A DNA stretch of 64,000 nt, taken from the NCBI RefSeq assembly GCF_036053395.1, contig NZ_CP107942.1, forward strand, positions 4,306,501 through 4,370,500, given 5' to 3'. Every line of letters begins with the position of its first letter. Within the stretch, counting starts at the first letter, position 1. Both the position numbers and the translations under genes were made by a program. Positions 24,323-31,920 of this stretch are shown here, in pieces. Below the pieces are notes generated by a model. That model had not been told where the DNA came from, did not search any database, and saw only the letters and a list, made by a program, of their open reading frames with translations. Source of the DNA: Actinoplanes sp. NBC_00393. GTDB lineage: Bacteria > Actinomycetota > Actinomycetes > Mycobacteriales > Micromonosporaceae.

Positions 24323-25621
24323 TCAGGGTGGGAAGAACAGGAAAGTGGTCGCCGCCAGCACCGGCAGCATGATCAGCATGGCGAGGAAGGCGTAGGCGAA
24401 GAAGTGCGGCATCGAGACACCGCGGTGCTCGGCGACCTCCTTGACCATCAGGTTGGGCCCGTTGCCGATGTAGGTGAGCGAGCCCATCATCACCGCGCCG
24501 CAGGCGATGGCGTACAGCAGGTCGTTGCCGGTCGCGGTGCTGATCAGGGCGGTCAGGTAGTGCGGGTCGTCCACGCTGATGCCGAGCTGGCCGGCGGCGA
24601 CCGAGGTGAAGGCCAGGTAGGTGGGGGCGTTGTCCAGCGTCGAGGACAGCGCCCCGGTTACCCAGAAGTACTGCCAGGGTTGGTCCAGGCCGATCTGTTC
24701 GGCGCGGGCGTTGAGGATGAGCAGTGGCTGGGTCATCGTGACGAACACCGCGGCGAAGATGATCGCAACCGACAGGATCGGGCCGAAGGTGAAGTGGTTG
24801 GCGTCGTGCACCTCGCGGGGCGTGAGGCGGTACGACGCGTACGCGATCGCAAGCAGGGCCACCTCCGGAACCCCGTACGGCCAGGCGATCACCCCCTTGG
24901 AGAGCAGGACGAGCACGAGCAGGGCCAGGAACAGCAGGTTGCGCCGGCCGGCGACCGCCAGGGGCTCGTGTTCGAAGAGCTCGTCCATCAGCCCGACGAC
25001 CCGGTCACGGCGTTCCTCGCGGTTGACGAGGAACTGGTCGACCAGGTTGAACAGCAGGATCAGGGTGCCGTTGACGAACAGCCACGGCGCCCACAACCGG
25101 AACGTCCAGTCGAACGGCACGCCCTTGAGGAAGCCGAGGTAGAGCGGCGGGTCGCCGATCGGGGTGAGCAGGCCACCGGCGTTCGCGACGATCAGGATGA
25201 AGAAGACGACCAGGTGGGTCCGGTGCCGGCGGCGGGCGTTGGCCCGCAGGAACGGGCGGATCAGCAGCATGGCGGCGCCGGTGGTGCCGATGACGTTGGC
25301 CAGCACCGCGCCGACCGCGAGCAGGCCGGCGTTGGACAGGGGTGTGCCGGCGAGCGAACCGCGCAGGTGGATGCCGCCGGCGATGACGAACAGCGCGGCG
25401 AGCAGGGACAGGAACGAGGCGTACTCGGCGAGCGAGTGGGCCAGCGCGTGCAGGCCGCCCGCCACCGTCAGCAGCTGCACCGCGGCGGGGACGGCCAGCG
25501 CGGCGGCCACCAGCGCCTTGTTGGCGAGCCGGCCCCACCAGTTCGCGGCCAGCACCTCGCACAGCGCCACCGCGAGCAGCAGCAGGACGAACGGCGCGGC
25601 GGTCCACAGGGGCAGCTGCAT
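24323..25621 (-). CDS. ArsB/NhaD-type ion transporter superfamily membrane protein
   Basis: Membrane protein of 432 residues with about 12 helices. Landmarks of the IT superfamily (CitM/NhaD/ArsB): ANVIGTTGAAMLLIRPFLRA, VFFILIVANAGGLLTPIGDP, GALSSTLDNAPTYLAF and GSLTYIGNGPNLMVKEVA, the paired re-entrant signatures of NhaD-like proteins. It could be a Na+/H+ antiporter or a carboxylate carrier; the context (after aroE-like and TRAP genes) favours an organic anion, an inference. It begins 3 bp after the aroE-like stop and is the last gene of the TRAP operon. Confidence 0.8.
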   Translation of the reverse strand: MQLPLWTAAPFVLLLLAVALCEVLAANWWGRLANKALVAAALAVPAAVQLLTVAGGLHALAHSLAEYASFLSLLAALFVIAGGIHLRGSLAGTPLSNAGLLAVGAVLANVIGTTGAAMLLIRPFLRANARRRHRTHLVVFFILIVANAGGLLTPIGDPPLYLGFLKGVPFDWTFRLWAPWLFVNGTLILLFNLVDQFLVNREERRDRVVGLMDELFEHEPLAVAGRRNLLFLALLVLVLLSKGVIAWPYGVPEVALLAIAYASYRLTPREVHDANHFTFGPILSVAIIFAAVFVTMTQPLLILNARAEQIGLDQPWQYFWVTGALSSTLDNAPTYLAFTSVAAGQLGISVDDPHYLTALISTATGNDLLYAIACGAVMMGSLTYIGNGPNLMVKEVAEHRGVSMPHFFAYAFLAMLIMLPVLAATTFLFFPP

Positions 25622-25624
25622 GCC

Positions 25625-26488
25625 TCAGTGGCCGGCGCGCAGCAGGGAGGCGGAGTCGGCGAGCATCGCGCCGGGGTCGGCGGGCACCCCGGTGAACAGT
25701 TCGAACGCGGCGACCGCCTGGTAGACGCTCATCGGGGCGCCGGGCAGAGTGGCGGCGCCCACGGCCCGGGCGGCTTGCAGCAGGGCGGTGTCGGCGGGCC
25801 GGTAGACCAGGTCGGCCACCCACAGATCGGCGCGCAGGTCGGCGGCGGCCACCGGCAGGCCGGGGTGGTGGGCCATGCCGACCGGGGTGGCGTTGATGAC
25901 ACCGTCGGCGGCGGCGAGCAGGGCGCTCTGCCCGGCAGGGGTGCCGGCGCTGACCCGGTCGGCGCCGAACTGGCCGGCCAGGGCCCGGACCAGGGCGGCC
26001 ACCCGGCCGGCGTCGAGGTCGACGATGCTCAGGTGCCCGGCGCCGAGGGTGAGCATGGCGTGCGCGACGGCGGCGCCGGCTCCTCCGGCGCCGAGTTGCA
26101 CGACCCGATCGCGCGCCACGGTCGGGAAGTGTTCGGCGAAACTGTGCTGGAAGCCGTACGCATCAGTGTTGTGCCCGGTGGTTGTCTCGTCGTCGAAGAC
26201 GACGGTGTTGACCGCGCCGAGCGTGCGTGCCTGCGCCGAGAGACGGTCGAGGTGGCCGATGATCTGCTGCTTGAACGGATGGGTGACGTTGAGTCCCCGG
26301 TAACCCAGGGCGCGGGCCCAGCGCAGCAGCTCGGGCAGGTCCTCGGCGTGCAGCCCGAGGGCGTGCGAGTCGATGGTGGTGTAGAGCAGGCGGATGCCGT
26401 GGCGGTCGGCCTCGTGCTGGTGCAGCAACGGCGAGTGCGACTGCCGGATGCCGGCGCCGATCAGGCCGATCAGTACGCGGGTCGTCAC
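25625..26488 (-). CDS. Shikimate/quinate dehydrogenase family protein (AroE-like)
   Basis: NAD(P)-dependent oxidoreductase of 287 residues. AroE landmarks: substrate pocket GAGIRQSHSPLLHQHEADRH, catalytic-Lys segment LNVTHPFKQQIIGHLD, GHNTDAYGF (catalytic Asp) and the glycine-rich VQLGAGGAGAAVAHAML. The acidic VDLDAGR after the Rossmann beta2 favours NAD over NADP, as in catabolic quinate/shikimate dehydrogenases. Its position inside a TRAP-transporter operon rather than with aro biosynthesis genes points to a catabolic role. GTG 26488 has AGAGG upstream. A strong hairpin separates it from the upstream binding-protein gene. Confidence 0.85.
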   Translation of the reverse strand: MTTRVLIGLIGAGIRQSHSPLLHQHEADRHGIRLLYTTIDSHALGLHAEDLPELLRWARALGYRGLNVTHPFKQQIIGHLDRLSAQARTLGAVNTVVFDDETTTGHNTDAYGFQHSFAEHFPTVARDRVVQLGAGGAGAAVAHAMLTLGAGHLSIVDLDAGRVAALVRALAGQFGADRVSAGTPAGQSALLAAADGVINATPVGMAHHPGLPVAAADLRADLWVADLVYRPADTALLQAARAVGAATLPGAPMSVYQAVAAFELFTGVPADPGAMLADSASLLRAGH

Positions 26489-26510
26489 CGTGCCTCTTTC
26501 GCAGGTCGGC

Positions 26511-26536
26511 GTTCCGGGGGCCGCAGCCCCCGGAAC
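26511..26536 (-). terminator. Intra-operon hairpin between binding protein and aroE-like genes
   Basis: Perfect 11-bp stem (26511-26521 with 26526-26536) with a CGCA loop, 9 nt after the stop of the TRAP binding-protein gene. It probably attenuates readthrough or protects the upstream mRNA, giving more binding protein than downstream enzymes. Confidence 0.6.
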
Positions 26537-26545
26537 GGGCCACGG

Positions 26546-27553
26546 TCAGGCGGACGCCCGGATGTTCTTGTAGAGCTCGAGGTTCTCACCGGTGTAGTGG
26601 CTGTTGAAGTAGGCCTCAGCCTTGCTGATGAAGGCGTCGCGGTCCACCTGGTCGATTTCCACCACGGTACGGCTGGAGTCGCCCCGCCACCCGTCGAGCA
26701 CCTTCTCGGTCTCCTCGTCGACGCACTTGCGGTTCTCGGCGCGGATGTCGTGCACCGCTTTGAACAGCGCGTCCTTCTGCGCCTGGCTCATCTTGTCCAG
26801 CGTCTTGTCGGAGACCACCACGTAGTGGGCGCCGACCTGGTGGTTGTTCAGGCTGGCGACCTTGAGGATCTCGTCGAACTTCTGGGCGTGGGTGGCGGTG
26901 ACCGGGTTCTCCTGCCCCTGCGCGACGCCCTGCTGCAGTGCCAGGTACAGCTCCTCGACGGCGATGGCGACCGCGGTCGCGCCGAGCGCCTCGGCGTTGG
27001 CCAGGAACTGCGGGGTGTTCGGGAAGCGGATCTTCAGGCCGGACAGGTCGGCCGGCGTCTTGATCGGTTTGGTGGCGGTGAAGGTACGCATCCCGAAGTA
27101 CCAGGCGTCCACGATGGTGGTGTCGGTCGCCGTGTTGAACTCGGCGAAGAAGTCCTTGCCGTTCTGGTCGATCCACTTGAAGAAGTGGTCGATGTCGTTG
27201 AACGCGTACGCCGCGTCGAGCACCCCGATCTTCGGGAAGGCGGTGGACATCGCCGAGCCGCCCTGCAGGTCGATGTCGATGTCGCCGCTCTGCACGCTGG
27301 CGAATCGTTCGGCGTCCGGTCCCAGCTGGCTGTTCGGGAACAGGTCGAGGGTCAGGTTGAGGCCCTGCTGCGACTCCAGGCGTTCCTTGAGCAGCTGCAT
27401 GCCGCAGTAGTAGTTCGGCTGGGTCTCCGGCTGCGAGCTGCCGATCTTGATGGTGAGCTGAGGGTTCTCCCCCTCGGCGGCGGTGGTGTTGTCGGCGGTG
27501 GTGCATCCGGCGGCGAGGAGGACGAGCGTAAGGGCGATGACAGAGCGTTTCAT
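26546..27553 (-). CDS. TRAP transporter substrate-binding protein (DctP type)
   Basis: Extracytoplasmic solute receptor of 335 residues, made as a lipoprotein (MKRSVIALTLVLLAAGC). DctP features: LTIKIGSSQPETQPNYYCGM, QSGDIDIDLQGGSAMSTAFP, the carboxylate-binding Arg in LSGLKIRFPNTPQF, and QGVAQGQENPVTATHAQKFD. TRAP receptors of this class bind organic acids, including C4-dicarboxylates, sugar acids and aromatic or hydroaromatic acids; the ligand is not determined. ATG 27553 follows GGGAGA at 5 nt. It lies 16 bp after the large permease gene. Confidence 0.92.
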   Translation of the reverse strand: MKRSVIALTLVLLAAGCTTADNTTAAEGENPQLTIKIGSSQPETQPNYYCGMQLLKERLESQQGLNLTLDLFPNSQLGPDAERFASVQSGDIDIDLQGGSAMSTAFPKIGVLDAAYAFNDIDHFFKWIDQNGKDFFAEFNTATDTTIVDAWYFGMRTFTATKPIKTPADLSGLKIRFPNTPQFLANAEALGATAVAIAVEELYLALQQGVAQGQENPVTATHAQKFDEILKVASLNNHQVGAHYVVVSDKTLDKMSQAQKDALFKAVHDIRAENRKCVDEETEKVLDGWRGDSSRTVVEIDQVDRDAFISKAEAYFNSHYTGENLELYKNIRASA

Positions 27554-27569
27554 GGCTTCTCCCGAATTG

Positions 27570-28850
27570 TCAGAATCCGAGCAGGCTGGGCAGCCACAGC
27601 ACGACACCGGGCAGTGCGGTGACCACGATGAGGACGAGAAGCAGCGGGATCAGGAACGGGGCGACCCCGCGGAAGATCACGTCGACCGGCTTGCCGGTCA
27701 CCGAACTGGTGATGTAGAGGACGCTGCCCACCGGTGGAGTGAGCAGGCCGATCATCAGGTTGATGATCATTACGACGCCGAAGTAGATCGGGTCGATGCC
27801 GAAGTCGATCGCGATCGGCAGCAGGACCGGCACCGTGACCAGGATGACCGCGGTGGCGTCGATCAGGCAGCCGAGGATGAACAGGATGAGGTTGACCAGG
27901 ATCATGAAGACCCACGGGTTGTCGGAGACCCCGGTCAGGAACTCGGCGACGTTGCGCGACACGTGCGCCCGGGTGAGGAGCAGGCCGAGCAGCGCGGCGG
28001 CGCCCAGGATCAGCATGATGCCGCCGGTGATCACCGCGGTCTCGCGGGCCGCCTGCAACAGCACCCGGACTCTGGCGGTGCGGTAGACCACGCCGAGGAT
28101 CAGCATGTAGAGCACCGCCACCGAGGCCGCCTCGGTCGGGGTGAAGACACCGGACAGGATGCCGCCGAGCAGGATCACCGGGGTGAGCAGCGCGCCCACC
28201 GCGCCGACCGAGGCCCGGGCGAACCGGGCCCGGTCGAACGGCACCGAGCCGAATTGCGGCCGGCGGGCGGTCCAGAGGAAGATGTAGACGCAGAGCCCGA
28301 TCGCCATCGCGAAGGCGGGCAGCACGGAGGCGGCGAACAGCGCGCCGGTGGAGACAGTGGCGGTCGCCGCGTAGATGACGGCCGGGATGCTCGGCGGCAT
28401 GACCGGGCTGATCAGCGACGACGACGCGGTCAGGCCGGAGGCGAACCCGTGCGGATAGCCGGCCTTGACCATCTGCGGGATCTGCATCTTGCCCAGACCG
28501 GCCACGTCGGCCAGCGCGGACCCGCTCATCCAGGAGAAGCCGACCGCCGAGCCGACGTTGACGTAGGCCAGGTTGCCGCGCAGCCGGCCCAGCGCGGCCA
28601 GGCAGAACTCGTAGAGCCGGTCGGCGATGCCGAGCCGGTTGGCCAGCACGCCGACCAGGATGAACAGCGGGACCGCCAGCAGCGGGAAGCTGTTGAGCCC
28701 GTCGAAGGTGGTCTTCAGCGCGAAGCCCTCGGAGCGGCCGTCGGCCAGCGCCCACCAGAGGCTGGGGCCGATGAAGGCGAGCCCGACCGGCACCCGGATC
28801 AGCAGCAGGAAGGCGATGGCGGCGCCGACCATCCAAAGTTCGAGGATCAT
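27570..28850 (-). CDS. TRAP transporter large permease (DctM type)
   Basis: Membrane subunit of 426 residues with about 12 helices. Typical DctM segments: FPLLAVPLFILVGVLANRLG, GFSWMSGSALADVAGLGKMQ, SSLISPVMPPSIPAVIYAAT and GLLTPPVGSVLYITSSVTGK. It catalyses Na+-driven uptake of the receptor-bound acid. ATG 28850 overlaps the small-permease stop by 4 bp (ATGA). Confidence 0.93.
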   Translation of the reverse strand: MILELWMVGAAIAFLLLIRVPVGLAFIGPSLWWALADGRSEGFALKTTFDGLNSFPLLAVPLFILVGVLANRLGIADRLYEFCLAALGRLRGNLAYVNVGSAVGFSWMSGSALADVAGLGKMQIPQMVKAGYPHGFASGLTASSSLISPVMPPSIPAVIYAATATVSTGALFAASVLPAFAMAIGLCVYIFLWTARRPQFGSVPFDRARFARASVGAVGALLTPVILLGGILSGVFTPTEAASVAVLYMLILGVVYRTARVRVLLQAARETAVITGGIMLILGAAALLGLLLTRAHVSRNVAEFLTGVSDNPWVFMILVNLILFILGCLIDATAVILVTVPVLLPIAIDFGIDPIYFGVVMIINLMIGLLTPPVGSVLYITSSVTGKPVDVIFRGVAPFLIPLLLVLIVVTALPGVVLWLPSLLGF

Positions 28851-29392
28851 CTCGCCTCCGCCGCGTCGAACGGGGCGTCCGGCCGGTTGGCCACGAAGAC
28901 CCGCACGAAGGCCCGCACCGCTCCGGAGGCGAAGCCGAGCAGCGGGACCGCGTAGAGCAGCCAGACCGGGATGCCGAGGGCGGCGGTCCGGCGGGCCGGG
29001 TACATCAGGATCAACTGGTACGCCTCCCAGACCAGCAGCGTGCAGATCAGCCCGGTGCAGGCCGCGGAGAGCGCCTTGACGACGGTGAAGGCCCTGCCCT
29101 TCACCAGGTAGTCGATGATCTGGATGGTGATGTGCCCGTTGTTGCCGATCAGGTAGCCGACCATGATGAAGGTCAGGACGATCAGTGAGTAGTTGGCGAG
29201 CTCCCCCACCCCCGGCCAGTTGAGCGCCGGGACGTAGCGGCTGACCACCTGCCACAGCACGCTGACGAAGATCACCACCAGCGCCACGACGGCGACCCAC
29301 AACTCGGCCGAGCCCCAGGCGCGCAACACCGCCGGCTCACGCCACTCGCGCACCGGATCGGCCTTCTCAGCCGGTTCGATGGATGTGCTCAA
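28847..29392 (-). CDS. TRAP transporter small permease (DctQ type)
   Basis: Four-helix membrane subunit of 181 residues (AELWVAVVALVVIFVSVLWQ, NYSLIVLTFIMVGYLIGNNG, HITIQIIDYL). The GHITIQ..D..L motif is characteristic of DctQ proteins. It starts with TTG at 29392 (MSTSIEPAEKADPVREWREP); no ATG or GTG gives a sensible alternative. First gene of the operon, divergent from IclR across the 53-bp conserved module. Confidence 0.88.
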   Translation of the reverse strand: MSTSIEPAEKADPVREWREPAVLRAWGSAELWVAVVALVVIFVSVLWQVVSRYVPALNWPGVGELANYSLIVLTFIMVGYLIGNNGHITIQIIDYLVKGRAFTVVKALSAACTGLICTLLVWEAYQLILMYPARRTAALGIPVWLLYAVPLLGFASGAVRAFVRVFVANRPDAPFDAAEAR

Positions 29393-29455
29393 CGAAGGAC
29401 CTCGCTCTCCGAGCGGAATCGTCGACGCTTGATTCCGACCACCAGCCGGACCTAT

Positions 29456-29508
29456 TGGACCGTCACGTGGACTGCGTGTAACGTACGGGCGTCGATCGGT
29501 TCTGGCAA
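29456..29508. promoter_or_regulatory. Conserved 53-bp divergent control module, copy 1
   Basis: Order: TGGACCG, 4 nt, GTGGACT, 2 nt, GTGTAACGTACGGGC, 11 nt, CTGGCAA. It is identical in order and spacing to 37279-37331, with 39 of 53 bases the same. A plus-strand promoter can be read inside it (TTGGAC at 29455, 18 nt, TAACGT at 29479). TGGAC occurs twice 12 bp apart, a direct repeat that could be bound by the adjacent IclR regulator. It lies between the TRAP operon and iclR. Confidence 0.7.
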
Positions 29509-29589
29509 GGGGCTGACCGCCGTCCGTTACGGATTAGCGAAATGCAGCAGAATCCTGGTGAGGCACCGACGTGAGGAAAGTGGGTCACC

Positions 29590-30363
29590 GTGGAGAAATC
29601 GGCCGAGTCCGTCGACCAGCAGGGCGTTCGCAGCGTCCAGCGCGCCCTGGGCATCCTCGGCCTGCTCACCGACGACCGGCCGATCGTGAGTGTCCGGGAG
29701 ATCGTCGAGGCCACTGGCCTGGCCAAGACCACCGTGCTGCGGCTGGTGTCCACCCTGGAGCAGAGCGGCCTGCTCTGGGCCACCACCGGCGGCTACATGG
29801 CCGGGCCCGGCCTGTGGCGGTGGGCGCACCTGGCCCGCCGCAGCTGGGAGCTGCCGCCGGAGACCCAGCGCGGCATGCGCGAGCTCGCCGCCCGCCGGCG
29901 CGAGACCGTCAACCTCTACGTGGCCCGCGACATCTACCGGGTCTGCGTCGCCCAGCAGGAGAGCCCGCAACCGTTGCGGCACGTCGTGCAGGTCGGCGAC
30001 GAGCTGCCGATGTGGGCCGGCGCCTCCTCGAAGGTGCTGCTGCGCGACGCCACTTTCGGTCTGCTGGAGCGCATCGCCAAAGGCTCCCCGCACGGTCCCG
30101 GCCACGCCAAGCAGATCCGGGCGTGGATCGACGAGGCGGCCCGCAACGGGTTCGGCGAGAGCCACGGCGAGCGGGAGGAGGGCCTGTCCGCGGTCGCCGC
30201 GCCGATCATCGGCCGCTCCGGCACGGTCGTCGCCGCGCTCACGCTGAGCGGCCCCAGCATCCGCTTCACCCCGGACCGGGTCACCGAGTTCGCCGCCGAC
30301 CTGCAGGAGATGGCCAAGGAGATCTCGGAGCGCGGTTTCGACCGCCCGTTCGGCACGGCTTGA
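29590..30363 (+). CDS. IclR-family transcriptional regulator
   Basis: Regulator of 257 residues. Winged HTH: VRSVQRALGILGLLTDDRPI, VREIVEATGLAKTTVLRLVS, then the IclR effector domain (RETVNLYVARDIYRVCVAQQ, LPMWAGASSKVLLRDATFGL, GLSAVAAPIIGRSGTVVAAL). GTG 29590 is the start; GAGGAAAG lies further upstream than ideal. IclR proteins commonly control catabolism of aromatic and hydroaromatic acids (PcaR, PobR, and similar). The shared module at 29456 and 37279 suggests it controls its own gene, the TRAP operon, the dehydrogenase operon and the CoA-transferase operon. Confidence 0.92.
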   Translation: MEKSAESVDQQGVRSVQRALGILGLLTDDRPIVSVREIVEATGLAKTTVLRLVSTLEQSGLLWATTGGYMAGPGLWRWAHLARRSWELPPETQRGMRELAARRRETVNLYVARDIYRVCVAQQESPQPLRHVVQVGDELPMWAGASSKVLLRDATFGLLERIAKGSPHGPGHAKQIRAWIDEAARNGFGESHGEREEGLSAVAAPIIGRSGTVVAALTLSGPSIRFTPDRVTEFAADLQEMAKEISERGFDRPFGTA

Positions 30364-30466
30364 TTTCTTATTCGTACGATTTTTCGAAAGGTCCCGCCTG
30401 CTCCGCGCGACCGGCTGCCACGCACGGCCGCAGCGCGGCCGCCGGGCTGAAGCAGTCTGCCGCATC

Positions 30467-31486
30467 TCAGTGCCCGGCCAGCCGCACGGCTGTCCCGGAT
30501 CGCGACGACTCGTAGACGGCCTCGACGATCTCCAGGGACCGCACCGCGTCGCGGCCGGTCACGGCGGGCTCGCGCCCCTCACGCACCGCCGCCACGAAGT
30601 CCGCGATCTGCCGTGCGTGGTACGGCACCAGGTGCTCGTGGATGGCCCCGAGCGGCAGATCGCCGACCTCCGCCCCCGGCCGCGGCCACACGTCGGCGGA
30701 GCCCACCCCTTCCGGATACTCCATCACCCCGGCCGTGCGGCCCTGCGCGTCGGACACCCACACGTGCACCCCGAGGCCCGGCTGGAACGTGGTCCCGGCC
30801 TGCACCGTCGCGATCGCCCCGGACCGGAACCCGATCACCGCCCCGGCGGTGTCCTCCACGTCGATGCCGGCCCGCGGCACCAGCGTCGCGCACCGCCCAC
30901 TCACCCACACCGCCGGGCCCATGAACCAGCGCAGCAGGTCGATGTGGTGGATGACCTGGGTCATCAGCACGCCGCCGCCCTCGGACGCCTGCCGCCCGCG
31001 CCACGGCTCGGCGTAATAGTCCGCATCCCGGTTGAGCCGCGCCACGATGCCACCGGCGACCGGCGCCCCGAGACTCCCATCCTCGATCGCGGCCCGGATC
31101 CGCTGCGCGGCCGGCCAGAACCGGCGCTGGAAGACCACGCCGAAGCGCACCCCGGCCGCCTCGGCGGCCGCGACCATCCGCCCGGCCTGCGCCACGTCCA
31201 GCGCGACCGGCTTTTCGCACAGCACGTGGACGCGATGCCGGGCAGCCGCCAGCACCCCGGCCTCGTGGGCGCCGTGCGGGGTGCAGATGCTCACCGCCTC
31301 CAGGCCGCCGGCGAACATGTCGTCGACGGCCTCGAACGCGTCCGGCACCCCGTGCTCGGCAGCGAAGGCACGGGCCCGCTGCCCGTCGACGTCGGCCACG
31401 GCGGTGACCTCGACGCCGGCGACCGCCCGCAGTGCGCTCACGTGGTTGCGGGCGATCCTCCCGCAGCCGATGATGCCGAATCGCAC
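30467..31486 (-). CDS. Gfo/Idh/MocA family oxidoreductase
   Basis: NAD(P)-dependent sugar or cyclitol oxidoreductase of 339 residues. N-terminal Rossmann fold MRFGIIGCGRIARNHVSAL, AVADVDGQRARAFAAEHGV, conserved CEKPVALDVAQA (the family EKP motif), and the C-terminal beta-sheet domain with GGGVLMTQVIHHIDLLRWFM holding the catalytic HxxD-like element. GTG 31486 has GGAGG 6 nt upstream and lies 49 bp inside the 3' end of the dehydroquinase-like gene, so translation is coupled. Last gene of the minus-strand operon that starts at 37242. Substrate unknown; a hydroxylated ring acid would fit the context. Confidence 0.88.
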   Translation of the reverse strand: MRFGIIGCGRIARNHVSALRAVAGVEVTAVADVDGQRARAFAAEHGVPDAFEAVDDMFAGGLEAVSICTPHGAHEAGVLAAARHRVHVLCEKPVALDVAQAGRMVAAAEAAGVRFGVVFQRRFWPAAQRIRAAIEDGSLGAPVAGGIVARLNRDADYYAEPWRGRQASEGGGVLMTQVIHHIDLLRWFMGPAVWVSGRCATLVPRAGIDVEDTAGAVIGFRSGAIATVQAGTTFQPGLGVHVWVSDAQGRTAGVMEYPEGVGSADVWPRPGAEVGDLPLGAIHEHLVPYHARQIADFVAAVREGREPAVTGRDAVRSLEIVEAVYESSRSGTAVRLAGH

Positions 31487-31920
31487 GACAACCTCCCGGC
31501 CAGTCCGCGCATCCCCAGCTCGTAGACGTCCGCGCCGAACCCGGCCACGAAGCCCCAGGCCGCAGCCGCGGTCAGCAGTTCCCGGTAGAGCGGTTCCCGG
31601 CCGAGCACGTTGGTCAGGTGCACCTCGACGACCGGCTGGTCGAGCATGCGCAGCGCGTCGTAGAGAGCGACCGAGCGGGTGGACAGGCCGGCCGGGTTGA
31701 TGAGCACCCCGACCGCCTCGTCGTACGCCCGGTGCACCCAGTCGATCAGCTGCGCCTCCGCGTTGGACTGCCCGAAGAACACGTCGAAACCGAGCTCCGG
31801 GGCGAGGTCCCGGCACCGCTTCTCGATCTCGGCGAGGGTGACCCGCCCGTATAGGGCGGGTTCCCGCCGGCCCAGCATGTTCAGGTTCGGGCCGTTGAGG
31901 ATGAACAGCCGCTCGGTCAC
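31438..31920 (-). CDS. Type II 3-dehydroquinate dehydratase-like protein (divergent)
   Basis: A 160-residue protein with the AroQ flavodoxin-like fold: FILNGPNLNMLGRREPALYG (Asn, catalytic-loop Arg and Tyr kept), FFGQSNAEAQLIDWVH and PVVEVHLTNVLGRE (His kept). The usual NPGAYTHTS segment reads NPAGLSTRS, and the C terminus is longer than normal (about 150 residues is usual). The expected reaction is reversible dehydration of 3-dehydroquinate to 3-dehydroshikimate; the substitutions leave open a related substrate. GTG start overlaps the PQQ-dehydrogenase stop by 4 bp. Confidence 0.75.
   Translation of the reverse strand: MTERLFILNGPNLNMLGRREPALYGRVTLAEIEKRCRDLAPELGFDVFFGQSNAEAQLIDWVHRAYDEAVGVLINPAGLSTRSVALYDALRMLDQPVVEVHLTNVLGREPLYRELLTAAAAWGFVAGFGADVYELGMRGLAGRLSCDSASSAAGGSPATT

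Noticed and set aside
24404..27622. A 1072-codon open frame on the plus strand
   Set aside because: Antisense to the transporter, aroE-like and TRAP receptor genes; Gln/Gly/Val-rich shadow without any motif.
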